This document shows, piece after piece, positions 49,156-58,228 of a stretch of 58,899 nucleotides of DNA. This DNA is from Actinomycetes bacterium. Lineage in GTDB: Bacteria > Actinomycetota > Actinomycetes > Actinomycetales > Dermatophilaceae. The position numbers and the translations under genes are program-made. Where the stretch lies: contig JAKPEG010000015.1 in the NCBI GenBank assembly GCA_029552065.1, positions 2,501-61,399 on the forward strand. The letters are read 5' to 3'. Each line of letters begins with the position of its first letter. Position 1 is the stretch's first letter. The notes under the pieces were generated by a model that made no database searches, was not told the origin of the DNA, and saw only the letters and a program-made list of their open reading frames with translations.

Positions 49156-50106
49156 GGTGGTCTCGCCCACCTTCGGGCCGGTGAGCGCCCACGGACCCGG
49201 CCGGCGGGACGACTCGAAGACCCGCGCATGCCCGTCCACGGGATCGCGGAAGCCCAACCGGGTGGCCACGAGCGCCAACGGCTCGGAGAAGTCCGGCGGC
49301 GTGTCCGGGCGGACCTCGGGATAGAGCGGGTCGCCGAGGATGGGGATGCCGAGCCACGCGAGGTGTGCGCGCAGCTGGTGGGTGCGGCCGGTGACCGGTC
49401 GCAGCCGATAGAGCGCGACGTCGCCGCGCACCTCGATCACCTCCACGTGGGTCTCGCTGTTGGGCGGCCTACCGGCCACGACCCTGGTGGCCAGCGCCCC
49501 CCGGGGCTTGTCCAGGTGCAGCGTGACGGTCCTCGGAAAGACCAGGTCGGGCGCCGTGGGCGCCGCCGCGAGGTAGTCCTTCTCGGCGGCGCCGCGCGCA
49601 AAGAGCTGCTGGTAGGCACCGCGCCAGCGCTGCTCGGTGGTGAGGACGAGCACCCCCGCGGTGAGGCGGTCGAGCCGATGCGCGGGCGTGAGCCGAGGCA
49701 GTCCGAGCTGGGCCCGCAGCCGGGTGAGGACGGTCTCCCGGATATGCCGCCCCCGAGGCATGGTCGCGAGGAAGTGCGGCTTGTCGACGACGACGATCCG
49801 ATCGTCCCGGTGGAGGACCTCGACCTCGAAGGGCACCGGGACCTCGTCCGGCAGGTCGCGGTGCACCCACACGACCGAGCGGGGCACGAACGGCGCGTCC
49901 GCCGGGATCGGCCGCCCGTCCGGCCCGGCGAACTCCCCCTCGGCGAGCTTGCGGTCGACCTCGGCGGCCGGCATCGGCAGCCGCGCGACGAGATGGTCGC
50001 GCAGCGTCGTCCACGGCCCCTCCTGCGGCATCCGCAGCCGCACGGCGTCGACGCCGTCGCGCTGCGGCAGCGGGGATGCCGGGATGCCGCCTCTAGCCAC
50101 CGGCAT
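49147..50106 (-). CDS. RluA-family pseudouridine synthase
   Basis: 319-residue RNA pseudouridine synthase. The catalytic Asp is in TPAHRLDRLTAGVLVLTT (RluA motif II). HRDDRIVVVDKPHFLATMP is motif I, and RPVTGRTHQLRAHLAWLGIP is motif III. Unlike the 56695 gene there is no clear S4 domain; the N-terminal 100 residues are different. ATG 50106 overlaps the AlkZ-like gene by 14 bases; GTG 50100 is an alternative. The RNA target is unknown. Confidence 0.9.
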   Translation of the reverse strand: MPVARGGIPASPLPQRDGVDAVRLRMPQEGPWTTLRDHLVARLPMPAAEVDRKLAEGEFAGPDGRPIPADAPFVPRSVVWVHRDLPDEVPVPFEVEVLHRDDRIVVVDKPHFLATMPRGRHIRETVLTRLRAQLGLPRLTPAHRLDRLTAGVLVLTTEQRWRGAYQQLFARGAAEKDYLAAAPTAPDLVFPRTVTLHLDKPRGALATRVVAGRPPNSETHVEVIEVRGDVALYRLRPVTGRTHQLRAHLAWLGIPILGDPLYPEVRPDTPPDFSEPLALVATRLGFRDPVDGHARVFESSRRPGPWALTGPKVGETTID

Positions 50107-51202
50107 ACTCCACGCGCGCCCGGCGACCCCAGAACCGGCCGTATGCCGCGACCGCCCGCTCGAGTCCGGCCCGCGTCCGCGCGGACAGGACGGCGAACGG
50201 GTCGACGCGCACGACGAGCTCGCGGGTCGAACTCCCCCGGCGCCAGGTCGCCACCACGAGCCCGCCGGCGACGACGGTGCCGCGGAACATCCCGTTGCCG
50301 CCGGGGACGACGACCCGCTCCTGCTCGGCGGTGAGTTGGGCCCGGCGGTCCTTATAGCCCAGCAGCCATTCGTCGAAACCCGGCAGGAGGAGCACCGGTT
50401 CGCGGGGCGCGGGCTGCGGGGCAGCCTCGTGGACGAGGTATGCCGTGTCGCCCATCTCGTGCTGCCGGACCCGGTCGCCGAGGGCGGCGACGGCCGCGCG
50501 GACCGGTCGCAGCGGCTGGCCGCACCATCCGGCGAGGTCCCGCTCGGTGACCGGACCGTGACTGCGGAGGTAACGCTCGAGGAGTTCGGAGAGGGCGCTC
50601 TCGTCCGCGGGTCGGTGCGGTTGCGGCACCCATTCGGCGAGCAGGACGAAGGTGGGTTCGAGGGTGCCGGTGGCGGTGCGCCGGATCGGACCCTGGCAGA
50701 GCAGGCCCTCTTGGGCGTGCCGGACGAGCAGGTGATAGGTCCGCTGACCACTCGCGTCGATCCCGTGCCGGGTGAGCACCTCGGCCGCCTGCGCCCTCGA
50801 CATGCGGCCGCCGCCGGCCAGGTGCGCGGCCCACAGGTCGCCGGACCGCGCGACCGTCCCTGCGTCCAGGCCGGTGGCCGCGTGAATCGGGGCTGCGGCC
50901 CGGATCGCCGGACCGGCGAGCAACCGGCACATCCACGCCGCGTCGGCCGCGGGCACCCAGTGGAGGGTGCCGCGCATCGGCCAGGTCCGCACGATCTCGC
51001 GCCGGTCGATCGCGGCGAGGACGTCCTCGAGCGTGCCGCCGGTGCGCACCCCGATCGACCAGAGGCCGCTCGCGAGGTCCTGCGCCTGCAGGGCGCCCAG
51101 CGCACGGGTCACCCCGAGCGGAGTCGGGTCTGCCAGGGGACGGGTGAGCCCGAGCGCGGCGAGCCGCCGGGTGGCGAGTCGGCGGCGGTCGGCGAGCGAC
51201 AC
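50093..51202 (-). CDS. AlkZ/YcaQ-like winged-helix DNA glycosylase family protein
   Basis: 369-residue protein of the HTH_42 family, whose characterised members (AlkZ, E. coli YcaQ/AlkX) unhook DNA interstrand crosslinks or bulky lesions. The family's catalytic-motif region is visible as ALGALQAQDLASGLWSIGVR, with REIVRTWPMRGTLHWV (winged helix) and LLPGFDEWLLGYKDR near the C-terminus. GTG 51202 has GGAGG 6 bases upstream. It follows dnaE. Whether the QxQ/QxD signature gives crosslink activity needs alignment to AlkZ. Confidence 0.88.
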   Translation of the reverse strand: MSLADRRRLATRRLAALGLTRPLADPTPLGVTRALGALQAQDLASGLWSIGVRTGGTLEDVLAAIDRREIVRTWPMRGTLHWVPAADAAWMCRLLAGPAIRAAAPIHAATGLDAGTVARSGDLWAAHLAGGGRMSRAQAAEVLTRHGIDASGQRTYHLLVRHAQEGLLCQGPIRRTATGTLEPTFVLLAEWVPQPHRPADESALSELLERYLRSHGPVTERDLAGWCGQPLRPVRAAVAALGDRVRQHEMGDTAYLVHEAAPQPAPREPVLLLPGFDEWLLGYKDRRAQLTAEQERVVVPGGNGMFRGTVVAGGLVVATWRRGSSTRELVVRVDPFAVLSARTRAGLERAVAAYGRFWGRRARVEYAGG

Positions 51203-51226
51203 GGCATACCTCCGGGTTGTCGGGCC

Positions 51227-51241
51227 GACCCCGTGGGGGTC
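51227..51241 (-). terminator. Short hairpin at the dnaE stop codon
   Basis: Perfect GACCCC / GGGGTC stem with 3-base loop overlapping the dnaE stop, 24 bases before the AlkZ-like start. It may partly separate the two genes. Confidence 0.4.
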
Positions 51242-54200
51242 AGGACAGGCAGCCCTGCCCCAGCAGGGCCTTGAGGTCCCCGTAGAGCGAGGGTGAGGCG
51301 CTCACCCGGTAGGCGTCGTCGAGGCGCAAGAGGGTCGAGCGGCCGGGCTGGGTGAGCTTGACGTGGACCTCGGTGACCCCGGGGTGCTGGCCGAGGACGT
51401 CGCGCAGCCGCTCGACCATCGCGCCGGTGGCCGCGCGCAGGTTCATCGTCACGACGAGCGGGCCGCGGGGCCCTTCGGTGAGGTCGGGCAGGGTGAGGTC
51501 CTGGGCGTAGATGGAGATCGCCTCGTCGCGGCTGGAGACCCGCCCGCGCACGCTCACCACCCGGTCGGTGGCCAGTCGTGGGGCCACTGCGGCATAGGCG
51601 CTGGGGAAGAAGAGGCATTCGATCGCGCCGTCGAGATCCTCGACGGTGGCGATCGCCCAGAGATCGCCCTTCTTGGTCCGTTTGAGCTGCAGGCCGGTGA
51701 CGAGCCCGGCGATGGTCACCGGAGTGCCGTCGGGGCGCTGTTCGTCGCCGGTGAGCGAGGCGATCGAGGTGTCGGCGTGCTGGGCGAGGACGTGCTCGAT
51801 GCCGAAGAGCGGATGGTCGGAGACGTAGAGGCCGAGCATCTCGCGTTCGAAGGTGAGCAGGGTCTGCTTGTCCCATTCGACGTCGGGCACCGGCGGGAGG
51901 GCCACGAGGGTGACCGCGGACTCGTCGTCGTCGCCGAAGCCGCCGAAGAGCGAGTCCTGGCCGATCGCCTCCTGACGCTTCTCGTCGACGAGCGCGTCGA
52001 CGTAGGCCTCGTGGATGCGCACGAGACCGGCCCGCGGGTGGCCGAGGGAGTCGAAGGCGCCGGCCTTGACGAGCGACTCGATGGTCCGCTTGTTGAGCAC
52101 CGGAGCGGGGCACTTGCGCAGGAAGTCGTCGAACGAGGTGAAGGCACCCCGCTCGGTGCGGGCGGCGATGATCGACTCGACGACATTGCGGCCGACGTTG
52201 CGGATGGCCTCGAGCCCGAACCGGATGTCGGCGCCCACCGCGGCGAACTGGCCGACCGAGGAGTTGACGTCGGGCGGGAGCACCTTGATGCCCATGTGCC
52301 GGCATTCGTTGAGGTAGAGCGCCGACTTGTCCTTGTCGTCGCGCACGCTGGTGAGCAGGGCCGCCATGTATTCGGCCGGGTAGTTGGCCTTGAGGTATGC
52401 CGTCCAATAGGACACCAACCCGTATGCCGCGGTGTGGCTCTTGTTGAAGGCGTAGTCGGAGAAGGGGACGAGGATGTCCCACAGGGAGCGAATGGCTGCG
52501 GCCGAGTAGCCGTTCCCCTTCATCCCCGCCTCGAAGGGGACGAACTCGGCGTCGAGAATCTCCTTCTTCTTCTTGCCCATCGCCCGCCGGAGCATGTCGG
52601 CCTTGCCGAGGGAATAGCCCGCCACCCGCTGGGCGATGTGTTGGACCTGCTCCTGGTAGACGATGAGCCCGTAGGTCGGCTCGAGGATGTCGGCGAGCGG
52701 CTCGGTCAGCTCGGGGTGGATCGGCTCGATCGACTGCTTGCCGGTCTTGCGCAGCGCGTAGTTCGTGTGGCTGTTGGCGCCCATCGGCCCCGGCCGGTAG
52801 AGCGCGAGGGCCGCGGAGATGTCCTCGAAGTTGTCCGGCTGCATGAGCCGCAGGAGGGTGCGCATCCCGCCGCCGTCGAGCTGGAAGACCCCGAGCGTGT
52901 CGGCCCGGGCGAGCAACTCGTAGGTGGCCTTGTCGTCCAGGCCGTGGGACAGCTCGTCGAGGTCGATCCGCTCCCCTCGGTTGGCCTCGACGTTGGCGAT
53001 CGCGTCGTCGAGGATCGTGAGGTTGCGCAGCCCGAGGAAGTCCATCTTGACCAGCCCGAGCTTCTCGCAGCTCGGGTAGTCGAATTGGGTGATGATCTGG
53101 CCGTCCTGCTCACGGCGCATGATGGGGATGAGGTCGACGAGCGGCTCGCTCGACATGATGACCCCCGCCGCGTGCACCCCCCACTGGCGTTTGAGCCCCT
53201 CGAGACCCAGCGCGGTGGCGACGACCTCCCGGGCCTGGCTGTCCTCGGCATGCAGCGCTCGGAAGTCGGCCGCCTCGCCGTAGCGGGAGTGCGCCGGGTC
53301 GAAGATGCCCGACAGCGGCATCGACTTGCCCATGACGTCGGCCGGCATAGCCTTGGTGAGCCGCTCCCCCATGGCGAACGGGTGACCCATCACCCGCGCG
53401 GCGTCCTTCACCGCCTGCTTGGCCTTGATCGTGCCGTAGGTGACGATCTGGGCGACCCGGTCCTCGCCGTAGGTGTCGGTGACATAGCGGATCACCTCGC
53501 CCCGGCGGCGCTCGTCGAAGTCGACGTCGAAGTCGGGCATCGACGGACGCTCCGGGTTGAGGAAGCGCTCGAAGAGCAGGCCGTGCCGGATCGGGTCGAG
53601 GTCGGTGATGCCCATCGCATAGGCGCACATCGAGCCCGCGCCCGAGCCGCGGCCGGGCCCGACCCGGATGCCATGGTCCTTGGCCCAGTTGATGAAGTCG
53701 GCGACGACGAGGAAGTAGCCGCAGTAGCCCTTGCCGGCGATGACACCGCTCTCGAAGTCGGCCCGCTCCTGGACCGCGGCCGGTATGCCGCCCGGGTATC
53801 GCTTGTGCAGCCCGCGCTGCACTTCGGCGACAAACCAGGACTCCTCGGAGTGCCCGTCGGGGCAGGGGAAGCGGGGCATGTAGCGCCCCTCCTCCTCGGC
53901 GAAGCCGACCTCGCACTGCTGCGCGACGAGCAGCGTGTTGTCGCAGGCCTCCGGCAGCTCCCGGAACAGCTCGCGCATCTGCGCGGGGGTCTTGAGATAG
54001 AACTCCTCGGCGTCGAACTTGAAGCGCCCGGGGTCCATGAGGGTCGAGCCGGACTGGACGCACAGCAAGGCCGCGTGCGCGCTCGCGTCGGGTGCCTTGG
54101 TGTAGTGCAAGTCGTTGGTCGCCAGGAGCGGCAGCCGCAGTTCCTTGGCCAGCCGCAGCAGTTCACGCTGGGTCTGGCGTTCGATCGCGATGCCGTGATC

Positions 54201-54791
54201 CATCACCTCGGCGTAGAAATTGCCCTCGCCGAAGATGTCGCGGAACTCGGCCGCGGCCTCGCGGGCGGCGGCATACTGCCCGACGCGCAGCTTGGTCTGG
54301 ACCTCCCCGCCGACGCACCCGGTCGTGCCGATCAGCCCGGTGCCATAGCGGGCGAGCAACTCGCGGTCGATCCGCGGCTTGAAGTAGTGACCCTCGAGTG
54401 AGGCGAGGGAGCTCATCCGGAAGAGGTTGTGCATCCCCTCGGTCGTGCGGGCGAGCAGGGTCATGTGCGTGTAGGCCCCACCTCCGCCGACGTCGTCCCT
54501 GTTGGCCGGGTCGTCGCCGAAGCGGACCCGGGTCTTGTCGGTGCGGTGGGTGCCGGGGGTGAGATAGGCCTCGACGCCGATGATCGGCTTGATCCCGTGC
54601 TTCTTGGCCTTGGACCAGAACTCGTAGGCGTCGAAGACGTAGCCGTGGTCGGTCGTCGCGATGGCCGGCATACCCATCCCGGCCGCGGTGGCGAGCAACT
54701 CGTCGATCCGCGCCGCCCCGTCGAGCATGGAGTATTCCGTGTGGCAGTGCAGGTGGACGAAGCTGCGCTCGGAGGCCGGTCGGGTGGACAT
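51240..54791 (-). CDS. dnaE: DNA polymerase III alpha subunit
   Basis: Replicative polymerase catalytic chain, 1183 residues (DnaE1-type length). The N-terminal PHP domain begins FVHLHCHTEYSMLDGAARID. The C-family polymerase acidic triad is in MPDFDVDFDERRRGEVI, with GPGRGSGAGSMCAYAMGI and YQEQVQHIAQRVAGY. Helix-hairpin-helix and OB-fold regions follow (GTPVTIAGLVTGLQLKRTKKG), and there is a short C-terminal domain. ATG 54791 has -10-like TACAGT ending 7 bases upstream, so the mRNA is probably leaderless. Confidence 0.97.
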   Translation of the reverse strand: MSTRPASERSFVHLHCHTEYSMLDGAARIDELLATAAGMGMPAIATTDHGYVFDAYEFWSKAKKHGIKPIIGVEAYLTPGTHRTDKTRVRFGDDPANRDDVGGGGAYTHMTLLARTTEGMHNLFRMSSLASLEGHYFKPRIDRELLARYGTGLIGTTGCVGGEVQTKLRVGQYAAAREAAAEFRDIFGEGNFYAEVMDHGIAIERQTQRELLRLAKELRLPLLATNDLHYTKAPDASAHAALLCVQSGSTLMDPGRFKFDAEEFYLKTPAQMRELFRELPEACDNTLLVAQQCEVGFAEEEGRYMPRFPCPDGHSEESWFVAEVQRGLHKRYPGGIPAAVQERADFESGVIAGKGYCGYFLVVADFINWAKDHGIRVGPGRGSGAGSMCAYAMGITDLDPIRHGLLFERFLNPERPSMPDFDVDFDERRRGEVIRYVTDTYGEDRVAQIVTYGTIKAKQAVKDAARVMGHPFAMGERLTKAMPADVMGKSMPLSGIFDPAHSRYGEAADFRALHAEDSQAREVVATALGLEGLKRQWGVHAAGVIMSSEPLVDLIPIMRREQDGQIITQFDYPSCEKLGLVKMDFLGLRNLTILDDAIANVEANRGERIDLDELSHGLDDKATYELLARADTLGVFQLDGGGMRTLLRLMQPDNFEDISAALALYRPGPMGANSHTNYALRKTGKQSIEPIHPELTEPLADILEPTYGLIVYQEQVQHIAQRVAGYSLGKADMLRRAMGKKKKEILDAEFVPFEAGMKGNGYSAAAIRSLWDILVPFSDYAFNKSHTAAYGLVSYWTAYLKANYPAEYMAALLTSVRDDKDKSALYLNECRHMGIKVLPPDVNSSVGQFAAVGADIRFGLEAIRNVGRNVVESIIAARTERGAFTSFDDFLRKCPAPVLNKRTIESLVKAGAFDSLGHPRAGLVRIHEAYVDALVDEKRQEAIGQDSLFGGFGDDDESAVTLVALPPVPDVEWDKQTLLTFEREMLGLYVSDHPLFGIEHVLAQHADTSIASLTGDEQRPDGTPVTIAGLVTGLQLKRTKKGDLWAIATVEDLDGAIECLFFPSAYAAVAPRLATDRVVSVRGRVSSRDEAISIYAQDLTLPDLTEGPRGPLVVTMNLRAATGAMVERLRDVLGQHPGVTEVHVKLTQPGRSTLLRLDDAYRVSASPSLYGDLKALLGQGCLS

Positions 54792-54798
54792 CGCGCCT

Positions 54799-54809
54799 AC
54801 TGTATGCCG
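54799..54809 (-). promoter_or_regulatory. dnaE -10 box fused to octamer
   Basis: On the minus strand the sequence is CGGCATACAGT, in which TACAGT (54804-54799) ends 7 bases before the dnaE ATG. The same 11-mer occurs at the thioesterase promoter (3632-3642). No clear -35 box. Confidence 0.55.
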
Positions 54810-55058
54810 CCCCGCCGACGCCCCCGCGCGTGTCGCCGGGACGTGTCCGCCGTTGTCCGTTCCGAGTGTCGACCGTCTCGTCGGACCGTCCGGTATGTGG
54901 ACATCGGAGAGTCTGGGCGACCCGCCACGGCCGGGGAGGCCGGTCTGTGGATCACCCGGGTTGACCGTCCCTGCGGGATCTGCCCAAAATGCGACATTCG
55001 GCGCTCACAGGTGGCACGATTCATCCCGCTGATCCTGGGTCCGCGGGAAGGTCTGCCC

Positions 55059-56708
55059 ATGTCACGCTCGATCATCGGTCGCCTCGGTGCCGTCCTCGTC
55101 CTGGTGAGCGGGCTCGTGCTCGCCCAGGCACCCACCGCGTCGTCGCTGGTGCTGCCGGATCTGCCCGTCGTCGTGCCGGGCGACGTCTTCACCATCGCCC
55201 CGACCACGCTGAACTTCCCGGACACCGCGATCGGCGACACCTCCGCGGGCCTAGCCGTGACCATCACCAACGCCTCGACCAGCCCGCAAACCCTCACCTC
55301 CGTCGCCGGCGGCGCCCCCTTCGACCCCACCAACTTCGACGGCGTCCAGAACTGCGTCGGCGTCACCCTCGCCCCCGGTGGCAGTTGCGCGTTCACCTAC
55401 ACCTTCCACCCCACCTCCACCGGCACCCACACCACCATCACCAACTTCAGCATCAACGGCCAAGATTCGGGCCCCATCACACTGGGCGGCACCGGCACCC
55501 CCGCCTTCACCATCGCCCCGACCACGTTGAACTTCCCGGCCACCGCCGTCGGCGACACCTCCGCGGGCCTACCCGTGACCATCACCAACGCCTCGACCAG
55601 CCCGCAAACCCTCACCTCCGTCGCCGGCGGCGCCCCCCTCGACCCCACCAACTTCGACGGCGTCCAGAACTGCGTCGGCGTCACCCTCGCCCCCGGTGGC
55701 AGTTGCGCGTTCACCTACACCTTCCACCCCGCCACCACCGGCACCCACACCACCACCACCAACTTCAGCATCAACGGCCAGTCCTCCGGCACCATCACCC
55801 TGGACGGCACAGCCAATGTCTTCGCCATCGCCCCGACCACGTTGAACTTCGACGACACGACTGTGGGGGATGTTGCCGCTTCGATCGACGTGACGGTCAC
55901 CAATGTGTCGGCCGACCCCCAGACGCTCACCTCCGTCGCCGGCGGCGCCCCGCTCGACCCCGCCAACTTCGGCGGCTACCAGGACTGCGCGGGAACCACC
56001 CTCGCCCCCGGCGCAAGCTGCGCCTTCACCTACCTGTTCACGCCGACCGCCAGCGGACCCCACACCACCACCACCAACTTCAGCATCAACGGCCAGGACT
56101 CGGGCGTGATCACCCTGAACGGCACCGCCCTGGACGTCCTCGGCGTGGACCCGCTCACCCTCGACTTCCCGGACACGACGGTCGGGTCGACCTCGGCACC
56201 ACTCACCGTCACGGTGACGAACGAGTCCTGGCTGCCGCAGACCCTCACGGTGGTCGGCATGGCACCTGCGGACCCGACGCATTTCGCGGGCGCGACCAGC
56301 TGCGACGGCCTCGTCCTCGACCCCGGCGAGTCGTGCACCTTCAGCTACAGCTTCGCCCCGACCTCCGCCGGGCCGCACACGACGATCGCGACTCTCTCGA
56401 TCACGACGGATGCCTTGCTGGAGTTCGCCCGGGTCGGCCGCTCCGTCGCGGTCACCCTCGCGCAGGCGAGCGTCCCGCAGACCGCTGAGATCACCCTGAA
56501 CGGGACCGGCATCCTCGCGGTCACACCGACGCCGACGACCACGCCCACGACGACGGCCACGACGACGCCCACGAGCACGCCCACACTGGCCGCGACCGGT
56601 GCTGACGTGCTCGCGCCGCTTGCGGTCGGTGGGTCCGCGCTCTTGGCCGGCACGCTCCTGCTCTTGGTGAGCCGGCGTAACCGCCGCGGGAGGCTCAGCC
56701 CTCGGTGA
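55059..56708 (+). CDS. Secreted repeat protein with sortase (LAxTG) anchor
   Basis: 549-residue surface protein. A signal peptide spans residues 1-29 ([20 protein letters not shown]). Four tandem ~105-residue domains follow, each of the form [32 protein letters not shown], then C..V.LAPG.SC.FTY.F with a cysteine pair. They resemble immunoglobulin-like ASH/choice-of-anchor domains. A Thr/Pro linker ([17 protein letters not shown]) leads to LAATG, a hydrophobic helix and RRNRRGR. LAxTG is the class E sortase motif of actinobacteria, so cell-wall anchoring is likely. Role unknown; no octamer copy lies in this gene. Confidence 0.88.
   Translation: MSRSIIGRLGAVLVLVSGLVLAQAPTASSLVLPDLPVVVPGDVFTIAPTTLNFPDTAIGDTSAGLAVTITNASTSPQTLTSVAGGAPFDPTNFDGVQNCVGVTLAPGGSCAFTYTFHPTSTGTHTTITNFSINGQDSGPITLGGTGTPAFTIAPTTLNFPATAVGDTSAGLPVTITNASTSPQTLTSVAGGAPLDPTNFDGVQNCVGVTLAPGGSCAFTYTFHPATTGTHTTTTNFSINGQSSGTITLDGTANVFAIAPTTLNFDDTTVGDVAASIDVTVTNVSADPQTLTSVAGGAPLDPANFGGYQDCAGTTLAPGASCAFTYLFTPTASGPHTTTTNFSINGQDSGVITLNGTALDVLGVDPLTLDFPDTTVGSTSAPLTVTVTNESWLPQTLTVVGMAPADPTHFAGATSCDGLVLDPGESCTFSYSFAPTSAGPHTTIATLSITTDALLEFARVGRSVAVTLAQASVPQTAEITLNGTGILAVTPTPTTTPTTTATTTPTSTPTLAATGADVLAPLAVGGSALLAGTLLLLVSRRNRRGRLSPR
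55188..56135 (+). repeat. Tandem ~318-bp repeats encoding Ig-like domains
   Basis: Units begin at 55188, 55506 (318 bp later) and 55821 (315 bp later). The first two are nearly identical over most of their length (for example 55248-55415 against 55566-55733), pointing to recent duplication or gene conversion. The third is clearly related and a fourth domain downstream is diverged. Confidence 0.85.
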
Positions 56709-57636
56709 GCTGGTCGAGCGCCTGCTCGAGATCCGGGGGGTAGGCGCTCGTGAAGGTCACCCATTCACCGCTTCCGGGGTGTTCGAAGCCGAGGCCGACC
56801 GCGTGCAGCCACTGCCGCTCGAGGCCCAGCCGGGCGGCCACCCGCGGGTCCGCGCCGTAGAGCGGATCCCCGCAGCACGGGTGGCGCAGGGCCGCCAGAT
56901 GCACGCGGATCTGGTGGGTCCGGCCGGTCTCGAGCTTGATCTCCAGCAGAGCGGCGCTGGTGAACGAGTGGAAGACCTCGATCACCTCGTAGTGCGTCAC
57001 GGCGGGCTTGCCCGAGGCGAGCACCGCGAACTTGAACTCGGCACCGGGACGTCGGCCGATGGGCGCGTCGATCGTGCCCACCATCGGGTCAGGAATGCCC
57101 TGGACGAGGGCGTGGTAGGTCTTGTCGACCTGCCGGACCCGGAAGGCCTGTTTGAGGCGGCTGTAGGCGTATTCGCTCTTCGCGACAACCATGAGCCCGG
57201 AAGTTCCGACGTCGAGGCGGCTCACGATCCCCTGGCGCTCGCTGGCCCCGGACGTGGCAATCCGATAGCCGGCCGCCGCGAGCCCCGAGACGACGTCGGG
57301 GCCGGTCCAGTTGAGGCTCGGGTGGGCCGCAACTCCGACCGGCTTGTCGACGACGACGAGATCATCGTCGTCGTGGACGATGTGCATCCCCGGCACGGGC
57401 TGTGCGACCACGGCGAGGTGCGCCGAGGGCACGGCAGCGGGCAAAACCACCTCGAGCAGGTCACCCGCGGCGACGCGCGCTGACTTGGGGCTCACCCTCG
57501 AGTTCAGGGTCACCAAGCCCTCGGCAGCCAACTCCGCCGCTCGCGTGCGAGACAGCCCGAAGAGTCGAGCGAGCGCCGCGTCCACGCGCTCGCCGGCCAG
57601 CCCCTCGGGGACGAGCAGCGTGCGCGGGTCACCCAT
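56695..57636 (-). CDS. rluD: RluD-like 23S rRNA pseudouridine synthase
   Basis: 313 residues. An N-terminal S4 domain ([20 protein letters not shown]) precedes the RluA-family catalytic domain. Motif I is [20 protein letters not shown]; the catalytic Asp is in [18 protein letters not shown]; motif III is [20 protein letters not shown]. In E. coli RluD modifies helix 69 of 23S rRNA. ATG 57636 overlaps the lspA end by 8 bases. It follows lspA as in many actinobacteria. Its 3' end overlaps the convergent surface-protein gene by 14 bases. Confidence 0.93.
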   Translation of the reverse strand: MGDPRTLLVPEGLAGERVDAALARLFGLSRTRAAELAAEGLVTLNSRVSPKSARVAAGDLLEVVLPAAVPSAHLAVVAQPVPGMHIVHDDDDLVVVDKPVGVAAHPSLNWTGPDVVSGLAAAGYRIATSGASERQGIVSRLDVGTSGLMVVAKSEYAYSRLKQAFRVRQVDKTYHALVQGIPDPMVGTIDAPIGRRPGAEFKFAVLASGKPAVTHYEVIEVFHSFTSAALLEIKLETGRTHQIRVHLAALRHPCCGDPLYGADPRVAARLGLERQWLHAVGLGFEHPGSGEWVTFTSAYPPDLEQALDQLTEG

Positions 57637-58228
57637 CTCGGGTGGCCCCTCCACGCTCGTCCGGTATGCCGCGCGCCTCACCCGTGTCGCGCCGACCGTC
57701 GAGCCCGATCCCGAGGAACGCGAGCAGGGCGATGAGCACGGCCGTGGCGACGATGGCGATGTCGGCGACGTTGCCGATGAACCAGCCGTTGTAGTCGAGG
57801 AAGTCGACCACATGGCCACGCCCGAAGCCCGGCTCCCGGATCAGCCGGTCGACGAGGTTGCCCAAGGCACCACCGAGGATCAGGCCGAAGGCCCACGCCC
57901 AGCCCGTGCTGCCGAGCCGCCGACTCGTGCGCACGAGGACGATGAGGATGACCACGGCGAGCACCGTGAGCAGCCACGTGCTTCCCGTGCCCAGCGAGAA
58001 GGCCGCTCCGGGATTGCGAACGAGCTCGAGGGTGAGGAAGTCACCGATGAGTTGCCGTGGCGGGGCATCGACGAGGGTGGCCATCGCCCACGCCTTGGTG
58101 ACCTGGTCGACCGCGAAGACGATCGCCGCGACGGCGACGAACAGGACGAGCAGGCGCCGGCGGCGCTGCTGCGCGACCGGGCCGCCCGAGGGATCTGCGC
58201 TCAGCCGCGCTCGGCCTTCTCCTTGCAT
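57629..58228 (-). CDS. lspA: Lipoprotein signal peptidase
   Basis: Inner-membrane aspartic protease that removes lipoprotein signal peptides. About 199 residues with four hydrophobic helices. Catalytic aspartates lie in [12 protein letters not shown] and GNVADIAIV, and the conserved [13 protein letters not shown] loop is present. ATG 58228 is the best start: it overlaps the zinc-finger gene by 28 bases and has a weak AGG site; no start codon occurs closer to the first helix. The C-terminal ~25 residues are charged. Confidence 0.94.
   Translation of the reverse strand: MQGEGRARLSADPSGGPVAQQRRRRLLVLFVAVAAIVFAVDQVTKAWAMATLVDAPPRQLIGDFLTLELVRNPGAAFSLGTGSTWLLTVLAVVILIVLVRTSRRLGSTGWAWAFGLILGGALGNLVDRLIREPGFGRGHVVDFLDYNGWFIGNVADIAIVATAVLIALLAFLGIGLDGRRDTGEARGIPDERGGATRDG

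Noticed and set aside
51363..54401. 1012-codon plus-strand frame across dnaE
   Set aside because: Low-complexity shadow of dnaE, which has all polymerase motifs on the other strand.
54810..57663. Lack of octamers over ~2.9 kb taken as proof of foreign origin of the surface protein
   Set aside because: With ~66 copies in the window, a few gaps near 3 kb are expected by chance; similar gaps occur over core genes.
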